Below the pieces are notes generated by a model. The model saw only the letters and a list, made by a program, of their open reading frames with translations. It made no database searches and had not been told where the DNA came from. From Enterococcus saigonensis (GTDB taxonomy: Bacteria; Bacillota; Bacilli; Lactobacillales; Enterococcaceae), in assembly GCF_011397115.1 (NCBI RefSeq), contig NZ_AP022822.1:2212001-2276000 (forward strand): a stretch of 64,000 nt of DNA, given 5' to 3'. Made by a program: the position numbers and the translations under genes. Positions 53,895 to 62,575 of this stretch are shown piece by piece; position 1 is the stretch's first letter, and every line of letters begins with the position of its first letter.

Positions 53895-54629
53895 ATGAAA
53901 AACATCTATGATAACGAGAATTTTTTCTATAAATATAGCCAAATGTCCCGTAGCCAAAAAGGATTAGCCGGTGCAGGCGAGTGGCAAACATTCCAAAAAT
54001 TATTGCCTAATTTTAATGGCAAATCAGTTTTGGATCTTGGCTGCGGCTATGGGTGGCACTGTCTTTATGCCGCTGAACACGGTGCAAAGAATATAACTGG
54101 CGTTGATTTATCACAGAAAATGTTGACAGTAGCCAGACAAAAAACAAAAGCGTACCCTATCCACTATGTACAAGATGATATTGCAACAGTTTCATTTCTG
54201 GCAGATTCTTTTGATATTGTCATTAGCTCTTTAGCAATTCATTATGTCGCTGACTTTGCTAGTTTAATTGCCAATATCAAAAAATATTTAAAACCTGAGG
54301 GAATTTTGCTTTTTTCAGTGGAACATCCTGCTTTCACCGCAGAAGGATCAGAAGATTGGTACTATGATGTTCAGGGAAATAAGTTACATTATCCCCTTGA
54401 CAATTATTTTACCGAAGGCTTACGTGAAACGAATTTTTTAGAGGAAAAAGTTGTGAAGTATCATCGCACGCTAACAACGTATTTGCAAACTTTGTTGAAA
54501 AACAATTTTATCCTTTTGGATGTGGTAGAACCTATGCCACCAAAAGATATGCTTTGTGAGCCGGGAATGAAAGATGAATTACGGCGTCCTATGATGTTAC
54601 TTGTAAAGGCAAAAAATAAAAAAAGTTAA
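53895..54629 (+). CDS. class I SAM-dependent methyltransferase
   Basis: 244 residues. Motif I is VLDLGCGYGWHCLYAAEHG, motif II/III include GVDLSQKML and VQDDIATVSF, and IVISSLAIHYVADFASLI is the post-I helix of the methyltransferase-11 family. It acts on an unknown small molecule or macromolecule. It is not an Erm-type rRNA methylase by sequence. ATG 53895 lies 8 nt after GGAGG; the ATG at 53880 overlaps that site and is rejected. The ribosome site is sequestered in a hairpin behind a leader ORF (53830), so expression may be conditional. Confidence 0.85.
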   Translation: MKNIYDNENFFYKYSQMSRSQKGLAGAGEWQTFQKLLPNFNGKSVLDLGCGYGWHCLYAAEHGAKNITGVDLSQKMLTVARQKTKAYPIHYVQDDIATVSFLADSFDIVISSLAIHYVADFASLIANIKKYLKPEGILLFSVEHPAFTAEGSEDWYYDVQGNKLHYPLDNYFTEGLRETNFLEEKVVKYHRTLTTYLQTLLKNNFILLDVVEPMPPKDMLCEPGMKDELRRPMMLLVKAKNKKS

Positions 54630-54635
54630 ATTTCT

Positions 54636-54665
54636 TACCACTTTCTAGCGAAAGTGGTTTTTTTC
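54636..54665 (+). terminator. terminator of the methyltransferase gene
   Basis: ACCACTTTC / GAAAGTGGT stem, TAGC loop, T-run. Confidence 0.85.
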
Positions 54666-54671
54666 AACAAA

Positions 54672-54718
54672 AAAAGCTGAGACAAAAGGAAAGTATTCCT
54701 TTTGTCTCAGACCTGTTT
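54672..54718 (-). terminator. pnp terminator
   Basis: CTGAGACAAAAGGA / TCCTTTTGTCTCAG perfect stem next to the pnp stop codon. Confidence 0.85.
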
Positions 54719-54720
54719 TA

Positions 54721-56844
54721 TTATTTAGTTTCTTCTTTTTTATCGTCTTTCAATAAAGCTTTACGGGATAAATTAATACGTCCTTGACGATCAATTTCGG
54801 TTACTTTAACTAAAACTTCGTCTCCTAATTTCACAACATCTTCTACGTTGTTTACCCGTTCGTTTGCAAGTTGCGAAATATGAACCAAACCATCTTTCCC
54901 TTTGATTAAGTTAACGAAGGCACCGAATTTTTCAATTCGAACGACTTTACCCAAGTAAACTTCACCAACTTTTACTTCTTTCGTTAACTCTTCAATAATC
55001 TTAATGGCTTTTTGTATCATTTGTGCATCAGCTGAGGCAATTGAAACTTTACCTTCTTGATCAATATCAATCTTAACGCCTGTTTCTTCAATGATACCGT
55101 TAATGGTATCGCCGCCTTTACCAATAACCACTTTGATTTTTTCTGGATCGATTTGAATCATTTCAATCTTCGGTGCATACGGACTCAACTCTTCGCGAGG
55201 TTGTGCCAAGGTTGAAGTTAATTCTTCCAAGATTTCAAAACGGGCTTTTTTCGCTTGTGCTAATGCTTCGCGTAAAATTTGTTCCGTAATACCTTGAATT
55301 TTAATATCCATTTGTAGCGCCGTAATACCATCTTTTGTGCCCGCAACTTTAAAGTCCATATCGCCTAAGTGATCTTCTAAACCTTGAATATCTGTCAAGA
55401 TTGTATAATTTTCACCGTCGGAAACTAAGCCCATCGCAATGCCAGCAACAGGTGCTTTAATCGGTACGCCGGCATCCATTAATGCCAATGTTCCAGCACA
55501 GATACTGGCTTGTGAAGAAGAACCATTAGATTCTAAAACTTCAGCAACTAAACGAATAGTATAAGGAAAATCTGTTTCACTTGGAATTACTTGTGCTAAG
55601 GCCCGTTCGCCTAAAGCCCCATGACCAATTTCACGACGACCAGGAGAGCCTGCCCGACCAGTTGAACCAACTGAAAACTGTGGGAAATTATAATGATGAA
55701 TGAAACGTTTAGACTCTTCTACACCAAGACCATCAATAATTTGATGTTCGCCTAGTGGTGCTAAAGTACAAGCAGATAAAGCTTGTGTTTGTCCCCGTGT
55801 AAATAGACCAGAACCATGAACCCGTGGCAGTAAACCAACTTCTGAGGAAAGTTGACGAATTTCATCTAACTTACGACCATCTGGACGAATCTTATCAATT
55901 GTGATTAGTTCTCGTACTACGTCTTTTTCCAAATCTTCTGCTACTTGCTTGATTTCTTTTGTAATTTGAACCAAGTCTTCGGTTTCAACATTGGCAAATT
56001 TTTCTGCATAAACTTCTTTAACAGTTTCTTTTACTTTCTCAATTTCATCCTCACGAGCTAGTTTTTCTTCTGTCATAACAGCTGTTTTCATCACGCTGTA
56101 GTAGTTTTCATAAATATCTTGTTTTAATTCTGGATCAACTTGTAAAAGTTTAACTTCCATTTTTTCTTTGCCAACAGCTGCAACAATTTCTTCTTGGAAG
56201 GCAACCAATTCTTTAATTGCGTCAAAACCAAATAGCAACGCGCCTAACATATCATCTTCTGAGACTTCTTTAGCACCAGATTCAACCATGTTAATCGCTT
56301 GTTTTGTTCCTGCTACGCTTAATTCAATATCTGTTTTTTCCGCTTGATCAACAGTTGGATTTAACACATATTCTCCATTAACACGACCAACTTCAACACC
56401 GGCAATTGGTCCATCAAATGGAATATCTGAAATAGACAATGCTAAAGATGAGCCTAACATAGCAGCCATTGCAGGTGAACAATCTTGTTCCACACTCATT
56501 ACAATATTGGTTACTTGCACTTCATTACGAAAACCTTCTGCAAACATCGGACGAATTGGACGGTCAATTAAACGCGCTGTCAATGTTGCATCCGTAGAAG
56601 GACGACCTTCACGTTTAATAAAACCACCAGGGATTTTACCAACGGCATACATTTTTTCTTCATAATTAATAGTCAATGGGAAAAAGTCTGTGTCTTTTGC
56701 TTCTTTTGAAGCAACAGCAGCACTTAATACCACTGTGTCGCCATAGCGTACTAAAACTGCACCATTGGCTTGTTTGGCTAATTGACCGACTTCAACTTGT
56801 AAAACACGTCCGCCCCAAGTTGTTTTGAATACTTGCTTTGTCAT
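54721..56844 (-). CDS. pnp: polynucleotide phosphorylase
   Basis: 707 residues. Two RNase PH domains (about 10-230 and 310-540), a helical linker, a KH domain (IDPEKIKVVIGKGGDTI, about 555-615) and an S1 domain (GEVYLGKVVRIEKFGAFVNL, about 622-695). It is the main phosphorolytic 3'-5' exonuclease and acts with CshA, also encoded here. It lies behind rpsO, from which it is separated by the rpsO terminator and a long hairpin in its own leader. AGGAG precedes ATG 56844. Confidence 0.97.
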   Translation of the reverse strand: MTKQVFKTTWGGRVLQVEVGQLAKQANGAVLVRYGDTVVLSAAVASKEAKDTDFFPLTINYEEKMYAVGKIPGGFIKREGRPSTDATLTARLIDRPIRPMFAEGFRNEVQVTNIVMSVEQDCSPAMAAMLGSSLALSISDIPFDGPIAGVEVGRVNGEYVLNPTVDQAEKTDIELSVAGTKQAINMVESGAKEVSEDDMLGALLFGFDAIKELVAFQEEIVAAVGKEKMEVKLLQVDPELKQDIYENYYSVMKTAVMTEEKLAREDEIEKVKETVKEVYAEKFANVETEDLVQITKEIKQVAEDLEKDVVRELITIDKIRPDGRKLDEIRQLSSEVGLLPRVHGSGLFTRGQTQALSACTLAPLGEHQIIDGLGVEESKRFIHHYNFPQFSVGSTGRAGSPGRREIGHGALGERALAQVIPSETDFPYTIRLVAEVLESNGSSSQASICAGTLALMDAGVPIKAPVAGIAMGLVSDGENYTILTDIQGLEDHLGDMDFKVAGTKDGITALQMDIKIQGITEQILREALAQAKKARFEILEELTSTLAQPREELSPYAPKIEMIQIDPEKIKVVIGKGGDTINGIIEETGVKIDIDQEGKVSIASADAQMIQKAIKIIEELTKEVKVGEVYLGKVVRIEKFGAFVNLIKGKDGLVHISQLANERVNNVEDVVKLGDEVLVKVTEIDRQGRINLSRKALLKDDKKEETK

Positions 56845-56861
56845 AATTTCTCCTATCTTCT

Positions 56862-56950
56862 GTAGATAGTGGGCTGCTACTAAACAAATGAAAATTTTGA
56901 AAAATATTCTTTCAAAATTTTCATTTGGTTAGTAGTTAGCCTTACCACTA
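56862..56950 (-). promoter_or_regulatory. long hairpin in the pnp 5' region
   Basis: Arms 56877-56902 and 56910-56935 pair at 25 of 26 positions around a 7-nt loop, and the stem extends imperfectly to TAGTGG / CCACTA. Placed between the rpsO terminator and the pnp ribosome site. In E. coli a comparable pnp leader hairpin is the RNase III/PNPase autoregulation site. Confidence 0.6.
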
Positions 56951-56978
56951 CCCCAGCTTTTGTTTAGTTTTTTATAGC

Positions 56979-57016
56979 AAAAAAGTGAGATTCAAGCTGA
57001 ACCTCACTTTTAAGAC
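56979..57016 (-). terminator. rpsO terminator
   Basis: AAAAGTGAG / CTCACTTTT stem with T-run on the minus strand, just after rpsO. Confidence 0.8.
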
Positions 57017-57024
57017 GATAACGA

Positions 57025-57294
57025 CTAACGACGCAATCCTAAAGCTTGGATCAATTCGCGATAACGTTGAACGTCAGTTTTACGTAAGTAAGCTAACAAG
57101 TTACGACGATGACCAACTTTTTTCATCAAACCACGATAAGAATGGTGGTCTTTTTTGTGGACGCGTGCGTGTTCATTCAAGTGGTTGATCTCTTCAGTCA
57201 ACACAGCGATTTGCACTTCTGGAGAACCAGTGTCGCCTTCGTGGCGTGCAAATTTTGTCATGATTTCGTTTTTACGTTCTTTTGAAATTGCCAT
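57025..57294 (-). CDS. rpsO: ribosomal protein uS15
   Basis: 89 residues, standard length. TGSPEVQIAVLTEEINHLNEHARVH, the DHHSYRGLMKKVGHRRNLLAYL block and RYRELIQALGLR cover the whole protein. It binds the central domain of 16S rRNA early in 30S assembly. GAGGTG precedes ATG 57294. Its leader folds and a consensus promoter lies upstream. It precedes pnp as in many bacteria. Confidence 0.98.
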   Translation of the reverse strand: MAISKERKNEIMTKFARHEGDTGSPEVQIAVLTEEINHLNEHARVHKKDHHSYRGLMKKVGHRRNLLAYLRKTDVQRYRELIQALGLRR

Positions 57295-57304
57295 GTTTTT
57301 TCAC

Positions 57305-57390
57305 CTCACATTATTATTCTCCCTGTGACTGAGTAAAGCGTTGGTGACTCGCCAAACCAAGTGACAGGCGGTATGCAATGCACACAGGTA
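57305..57390 (-). promoter_or_regulatory. probable S15 autoregulatory leader
   Basis: On the minus strand CCTGTG (57388-57383) pairs with CACAGG (57327-57322), enclosing GCC/GGC hairpins with GTGAC and GTCAC segments that can pair alternatively. S15 leader regulation is known in Firmicutes, so this is a likely S15-binding structure. Confidence 0.5.
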
Positions 57391-57391
57391 T

Positions 57392-57420
57392 ACTTTACTT
57401 GATTAAAAGAGAAAAAGCAA
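57392..57420 (-). promoter_or_regulatory. rpsO promoter
   Basis: Minus strand: -35 TTGCTT (57420-57415), 17-nt spacer, -10 TAAAGT (57397-57392). The 302-bp gap to the azoreductase otherwise contains nothing recognisable. Confidence 0.65.
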
Positions 57421-57596
57421 GTTCAATCGTTTCAAATTTAAATTATCCTGCTTTGCAAGCAAATAAATTGAAAATCAAGAAATGTAACCGTTATAATCAC
57501 AACATGCGTTTTTTATATGCATTCCTAGATTAACAAAAACTGATGCTACTTGATATTGACGGCATCAAATAAGAAATTTAAAAATTGGAGGAAAAA

Positions 57597-58217
57597 ATGT
57601 CTATTTTACTTGCTGTTAAAGGGCATCCCCTTGATGCCAAAGATTCTCATGCCATGCAATTATTAGAAAGCTTTTTAACTACGTATAAAGAAAGTAATCC
57701 AAAAGATGAAATCATCATAATCAATCCTTATGCCGTTGATTTTCCTGAAATTGATGGTGACATTACTTCTGGCTGGCACGCTTTAATGCACGATGCACAA
57801 TTTAGCGATCTGACACCTACACAACAAACTAAATTGGCCGCTTTCAACGGCTTGACTGAACAGTTTGAAAAAGCTGATAAAATCGTGATAGCCAACCCAT
57901 TGTGGAACTTAAGCATTCCAAGTCGTTTGAAAGCCTGGTTTGATACAATTTGCGTTGCCGGCAAAACATTTAAATATACAGCGGAAGGGCCAGTAGGCTT
58001 AGTGACCGGTAAAAAGGCATTGCATATTCAAGCAAGTGGCGGTTTTTATAATGGTCAAGACTTTGCTGCTCAATATACCCGCCAACTATTGAATTTTATT
58101 GGGATTAGTGACTTCAGTGAAGTTTTCGCTGAAGGCTTAGATTTTGATCCCACAAAAGTTGATGAAATTATGGCCAAAGCAACAAATGAAGTAGAAACTG
58201 CAGCAAAAACTTTCTAA
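57597..58217 (+). CDS. azoR: FMN-dependent NADH-azoreductase
   Basis: 206 residues, flavodoxin-like fold. NPLWNLSIPSRLKAWFDTICVAGKTFKYT and LHIQASGGFYNG are the AzoR/AcpD blocks, the second binding FMN. It reduces azo and quinone compounds with NADH. GGAGG lies 8 nt before ATG 57597; the start four codons upstream overlaps that site. Single gene with terminator; the promoter lies in the upstream gap. Confidence 0.92.
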   Translation: MSILLAVKGHPLDAKDSHAMQLLESFLTTYKESNPKDEIIIINPYAVDFPEIDGDITSGWHALMHDAQFSDLTPTQQTKLAAFNGLTEQFEKADKIVIANPLWNLSIPSRLKAWFDTICVAGKTFKYTAEGPVGLVTGKKALHIQASGGFYNGQDFAAQYTRQLLNFIGISDFSEVFAEGLDFDPTKVDEIMAKATNEVETAAKTF

Positions 58218-58259
58218 TCCAACTGTTTGCTTATCCATTGGAAAAAATTTCATTATCCA

Positions 58260-58322
58260 AAATAAAAGTCGAAAATTAGCAGAGTGAACGACGTAACTCT
58301 TACTAATTTTCGACTTTTCTCG
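58260..58322 (+). terminator. terminator of the azoreductase gene
   Basis: AAAAGTCGAAAATTAG / CTAATTTTCGACTTTT stem with inner ACT-type extensions. Confidence 0.85.
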
Positions 58323-58449
58323 TTAACGTTGATACGTAGATTATTACATAAATCTCAGAAATTCAACCAACGATAAAACCTTACCTTTCTCCTTTGTTTT
58401 GTCACCTTCGAGATATCATTTCTGTTATAATGTGCATGAGGTGATTGCA

Positions 58450-59301
58450 ATGGCACTAATCAATCGAATTCAAGGAATGGAAAACGAATTATCCAAAGCC
58501 GAACTACGGATTTTTCGTTACATAAAAAAGAACATTGATAAAATACCTACCATGACGGCCGAACAAATTGCCAAAGGTTCAAAAACTAGCGCCCCTACTG
58601 TTGTTCGCTTTGCAAAAAAAGTTGGTGCTTCTAGTTTAACAGATTTCAAAATCCAGATTTCAGCTGAAAGTCAACAAACTGGAACTAATCAAGAATATTC
58701 CGATGTGAAAAAAAATGAACCCATCGCATCTTTAAAAGAAAAACTATCGCAAAATGCTCAACTCACACTCCACGAAACAACACAAATTTTAAGCGATGAA
58801 AAATTAATCGCAGCTTTGAAATTATTGGAGTCCAAAGAGCGGATTTTTGTAGCCGGTGTAGGCGCTTCTCATTTAGTTGCAGAAGACATCAAACAAAAAT
58901 GGGACCGAATTGGCAAAAGTGTTTCTTTAGAAACCAATTACAACGCCTTACTCCCCCAACTTATTAACACCAAAAAAAATGCCGTTTTATGGTTAATTTC
59001 AAACTCTGGAGAAACACCAGAAATTGTCTACTTTGCTGAAATTGCAAAAGAATTAAAGATTCCAATTATTACCTTAACTCGTTTTGGTAATAATCGACTT
59101 TCTAAATTAGCCGATGTGTCCTTACAAGTTTCACGGCCACAAGAGGCTGACCAACGTAGTGCTGCCACCAATTCTTTAATTGCCCAATTTTTAGCGGTAG
59201 ATATCTTATTTTATTCTTATATCAGTCGCAATCAGGAAAATGCTGAAAAAATTTATCAATCGCGACAAATCATCAAAGATTTCCGAGAAAGACACTTTTA
59301 A
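58450..59301 (+). CDS. MurR/RpiR-family transcriptional regulator
   Basis: 283 residues. The helix-turn-helix (about 1-75) has MTAEQIAKGSKTSAPTVVRFAKKVG, and the SIS domain (about 130-265) has RIFVAGVGASHLVAEDI and WLISNSGETPEIVYFAE. It probably senses a sugar phosphate. Unlike the RpiR gene at 8017, no PTS gene lies next to it; the neighbours are azoR and busAB, so its target is unclear. GAGGTG precedes ATG 58450; the longer frame from 58399 is rejected. Confidence 0.9.
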   Translation: MALINRIQGMENELSKAELRIFRYIKKNIDKIPTMTAEQIAKGSKTSAPTVVRFAKKVGASSLTDFKIQISAESQQTGTNQEYSDVKKNEPIASLKEKLSQNAQLTLHETTQILSDEKLIAALKLLESKERIFVAGVGASHLVAEDIKQKWDRIGKSVSLETNYNALLPQLINTKKNAVLWLISNSGETPEIVYFAEIAKELKIPIITLTRFGNNRLSKLADVSLQVSRPQEADQRSAATNSLIAQFLAVDILFYSYISRNQENAEKIYQSRQIIKDFRERHF

Positions 59302-59344
59302 GCTTCTAACATCGTACAAAAGGCTATATACCTCCTTATTTTAA

Positions 59345-59406
59345 GCCAAGAAAATCCGCACTCCCTTCTGCAACATGTAGCAAAAGGAGCACGGATTTTT
59401 TTTATT
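59345..59406. terminator. bidirectional terminator, RpiR gene / busAB
   Basis: AAAATCCG-CTCC / GGAG-CGGATTTT stem and long T-run between converging units. Confidence 0.8.
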
Positions 59407-61139
59407 TATTTAACCCATTCATTTACTTTATCTGGATTACTTTTGACCCATTCTTTCGCAGCTTGAGCGGGTTCTTTTCCATCATGAACAGCTAACATAA
59501 CCTCTTCCATATCTTTTTGTTCCCAATGGAAGTTGTCTAAAATTTGGTATGCTTCTGGCTGATCTTCTTTTAGGCCTTGACGAACCATTGTGTTAATTGT
59601 TTCGGCTCCTCCCATCGTCCCTTTTGGATCAGCAAGATATTTCAAATCATATTTGGCAAACATCCAATGCGGTGACCAACCTGTAATAACAATCGGTTCT
59701 TTATTTTTAATGGCTTTGCCTAGTGCAACTGTCATAGCACCAGATGAAGACGACTCTACTGTCCAATCTTTTAAGTTTGGATAAGCAGCCTGCGTTTTAT
59801 CTGCTGCTTTCATTACACCTGCCCCAGGTTCAATACCGACAATTTGTTGATTCGCTTGATTACTTAAATCTTCAAGGGAGTTAACATCCATATAACTTGG
59901 AACCACAATACCAAGTTTAGCACCTTTTAGATTCTCACCTAAATTTTCAATTTGATTTTTGTATTTAGCATATTGTGCTTGGTGTGTATGAGGTAACCAA
60001 GCTGCCACCATACCATCCGTTTCGCCATTTGCAACAGATTGCCACATGACCGTCATATCCAAAGGTGTCAACTTCACATCATAACCTTCTTCTTTTAGGA
60101 CTTCTGCGACCACATTAGTAGAGGCTACTTCTGTATCCCATTCAACATAAGACAAGTGGATTGTCCCTTTATCAGAAGCATGGCTACCAGCAAAAGTCGA
60201 ACCAAAAATCAAAGCAATTACTACTACTGCAACGCCACCAGTAATCCATCTTTGTTTTTTCTTAGCAGCGGGAGCAAGATTTTTATTCCGTTCCTTTTTT
60301 GGTGCGTTTAATTTTTGAGTAAAACGGTCAATGATGATTGCTAAGATAACTAAAGCCAAACCATTAACAAAACCATTCCCGACTTGTGCTTGTTGCAAGG
60401 CTGATAAAACACCGCGCCCAAGTCCAGGCGCCCCAATCATTGATGCTGTCACAACCATAGACAGTGCTAACATCATCGTTTGGTTAATCCCTGCCATAAT
60501 TGTACCTTTAGCTAAAGGCAATTCTAATTTAAATAGCTTTTGTTTACCTGTACCACCAAAAGAATCTGAAGCTTCGACCAATTCACTAGGAATTTGACGA
60601 ATTCCTAGATTCGTCATACGAACAGTTGGTGGCAGGGCAAAAATAACGGAAGCAAAAACTCCTGGTACCATACCAATACCAAAGAAAGCAACGGCCGGAA
60701 TCAAGTAAACAAAGGCTGGCATTGTTTGCATGAAGTCTAAAATCGGTGAAACAATCGTATTGGCTTTTTCACTTTTAGCCATTAAAATCCCTAATGGAAT
60801 CCCAATAACAATTGAAACAAGACTGGCAAGCAACACCAACGTGACCGTATTCATCAAATCATTCCACAAACCTTGGTTATAAATAAAGAGTAGACCAAAG
60901 AATGTTAAAATTGTCAGTCCCGGCTTTTTCTTTGATAAGAAAAAGGCAGCAACAGCTAATAATACGATAAATAGTAATGGTGGAATAAATAGTAAAGTAT
61001 TCGTGATGGTATCCATAATTATTTGACCAATGCTTTGGACGAAACTAAACAGCCCCGCAAACGTTTTTGTCAACCAATCTGTAAAATTCTCCACCCATTT
61101 TGCTACTGGAATTGCTTGTTGTAATAAATTATCCAACAA
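59406..61139 (-). CDS. busAB: glycine betaine ABC transporter, permease fused to substrate-binding domain
   Basis: 577 residues. The permease part (about 1-275) has eight membrane segments and the ATPase contact EASDSFGGTGKQKLFKLELPLAKGTIMAGI. After a basic cytoplasmic linker and one further helix (about 300-320), an OpuAC-type betaine-binding domain (about 330-575) hangs outside, with AWLPHTHQAQYAKYK and ITGWSPHWMFAKYDL, which hold the Trp residues of the betaine cage. This fusion is the BusAB/OpuABC form of lactococci and enterococci. The start is TTG 61139 behind GGAGGTGG; it overlaps busAA by 11 nt. Confidence 0.94.
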   Translation of the reverse strand: MLDNLLQQAIPVAKWVENFTDWLTKTFAGLFSFVQSIGQIIMDTITNTLLFIPPLLFIVLLAVAAFFLSKKKPGLTILTFFGLLFIYNQGLWNDLMNTVTLVLLASLVSIVIGIPLGILMAKSEKANTIVSPILDFMQTMPAFVYLIPAVAFFGIGMVPGVFASVIFALPPTVRMTNLGIRQIPSELVEASDSFGGTGKQKLFKLELPLAKGTIMAGINQTMMLALSMVVTASMIGAPGLGRGVLSALQQAQVGNGFVNGLALVILAIIIDRFTQKLNAPKKERNKNLAPAAKKKQRWITGGVAVVVIALIFGSTFAGSHASDKGTIHLSYVEWDTEVASTNVVAEVLKEEGYDVKLTPLDMTVMWQSVANGETDGMVAAWLPHTHQAQYAKYKNQIENLGENLKGAKLGIVVPSYMDVNSLEDLSNQANQQIVGIEPGAGVMKAADKTQAAYPNLKDWTVESSSSGAMTVALGKAIKNKEPIVITGWSPHWMFAKYDLKYLADPKGTMGGAETINTMVRQGLKEDQPEAYQILDNFHWEQKDMEEVMLAVHDGKEPAQAAKEWVKSNPDKVNEWVK

Positions 61140-62331
61140 ATTCCACCTCCTTGTCTCCTGTTTGAGCTAATGCTTCAATCACGCTACCGCGAATGACCAC
61201 ACCGAGTAATTTATCTTTGTCATCAACTACAGCTAAAGGTGCTTCTGCATCTTTAATCACATCAAAAATATCAGTTACTAACATATCTTGAGGAATTTTC
61301 TTGACATTTTTATCAATAACTTCTTTTAGTGGCAACTGTTCCTTGCGCGCTTCTAAAGCTTTTAAAGCTGTTAAACTCCCCTTTAACTTACGCTTGCGAT
61401 CAACAGCTAACAACATACTAACGCCTTCTTTGCGCATCCGATTTAATGCCACATTTGGCCCATCTGCTTCAATATTCATGGTAATTGCTGGTTCCATGAT
61501 ATTTTGCGCAGTTAGCACTTTTGAGCGATCAACATCTTCGACAAAATCACGAACATATTGGTTGGCTGGATTTGTTAAAATTTCTTCGCCAGTACCAATC
61601 TGCATGATTTGCCCATCTTTCATCAATGCGATCCGATCACCAATTCGCAAGGCTTCATTTAAATCATGGGTAATAAAGATAATGGTTTTTTTTACATTTT
61701 CCTGTAAGTCTAATAATTCATCTTGCATTTCTCGCCGAATTAATGGATCTAATGCCGAAAAGGCTTCATCCATCAATAAAATTTCAGGATTGTTCGCAAG
61801 CGCTCGAGCCAAACCTACCCGTTGTTGCATCCCACCAGAAAGTTGCTCTGGATATTGATCCTTAAAGGCAATTAAACTAGAATTTTCTAAAGCTTGTTCT
61901 GCTTTTTTGCGGCGTTCGTCTTTAGCAACACCACGAATCTCTAAGCCCAACTCCGTATTTTCCAAAATTGTGCGATGTGGAAATAAAGCAAAACTTTGAA
62001 ATACCATATTGATTTTATTGCGTCGAACTTCTTGTAAAGATTCTTTGTTCATCTTTGCAATATCTTCACCATCAATGTAAATTTCGCCATCAGTCGGATC
62101 AATTAAACGATTTAATAAACGAATTAGCGTCGACTTACCAGACCCTGAAAGGCCCATAATTACGAAAATCTCCCCTTCATTTACTTCAAAATTTGCATCG
62201 TAAACACCGACTGTTGCACCGGTTTTTTCTAAAATTTCAGTTTTACTTTTATGTTCTTTCATCATGGCAAGAGCTTGTTGTTGCTTTTTACCAAAAATTT
62301 TTGTTAAGTGTTCTACTTTCACTTTACTCAT
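61129..62331 (-). CDS. busAA: glycine betaine ABC transporter, ATP-binding subunit with CBS pair
   Basis: 400 residues. Walker A GLSGSGKST (about 54-62), signature LSGGMQQR, Walker B EILLMDEAFSALDPL and THD are intact, after the OpuAA-type N-terminal extension (FGKKQQQALAMMKEHKSKTEI). A CBS tandem fills about 275-395 and probably senses ionic strength or cyclic di-AMP, as known for OpuA. GGGGG precedes ATG 62331. It overlaps busAB; the unit is repressed, by inference, by the adjacent busR. Confidence 0.94.
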   Translation of the reverse strand: MSKVKVEHLTKIFGKKQQQALAMMKEHKSKTEILEKTGATVGVYDANFEVNEGEIFVIMGLSGSGKSTLIRLLNRLIDPTDGEIYIDGEDIAKMNKESLQEVRRNKINMVFQSFALFPHRTILENTELGLEIRGVAKDERRKKAEQALENSSLIAFKDQYPEQLSGGMQQRVGLARALANNPEILLMDEAFSALDPLIRREMQDELLDLQENVKKTIIFITHDLNEALRIGDRIALMKDGQIMQIGTGEEILTNPANQYVRDFVEDVDRSKVLTAQNIMEPAITMNIEADGPNVALNRMRKEGVSMLLAVDRKRKLKGSLTALKALEARKEQLPLKEVIDKNVKKIPQDMLVTDIFDVIKDAEAPLAVVDDKDKLLGVVIRGSVIEALAQTGDKEVEFVG

Positions 62332-62459
62332 TTTGTTACCCCCTATTTATTTTTGCTGCTTTTAAATAGTAAAAACAGCTTGCCTAATCAAGAAACTAAT
62401 TGCTACATTTCTATTGATAGGATGGGAAATTAGAAGTTTGAAAAATTTCCCGCTCAAAA

Positions 62460-62501
62460 AACTGACCACACTAGATTATCACCATGTGGTCACTTAGTCA
62501 A
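62460..62501 (-). promoter_or_regulatory. busA promoter with BusR-type operator
   Basis: Inverted repeat AACTGACCACA (62460-62470) and TGTGGTCACTT (62485-62495), 10 of 11 pairs, 14-nt centre. A minus-strand -35 TTGACT (62501-62496) directly abuts it and the candidate -10 (GATAAT or TAATCT) lies inside, so binding would block transcription. Confidence 0.6.
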
Positions 62502-62505
62502 AAAA

Positions 62506-62548
62506 GAATAACCAGGAAAAAACGTGAATTCGTTTTCCTGGTTATAAC
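62506..62548 (-). terminator. busR terminator
   Basis: Perfect ATAACCAGGAAAA / TTTTCCTGGTTAT stem, 30 bp after the busR stop. Confidence 0.8.
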
Positions 62549-62575
62549 AGTAGTCATTTTTATCTTAAGGTTTTC

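Noticed and set aside
61301..61858. 185-codon frame opposite busAA
   Set aside because: Shadow of the ATPase gene with no ribosome site and Cys/Ser-rich random composition.
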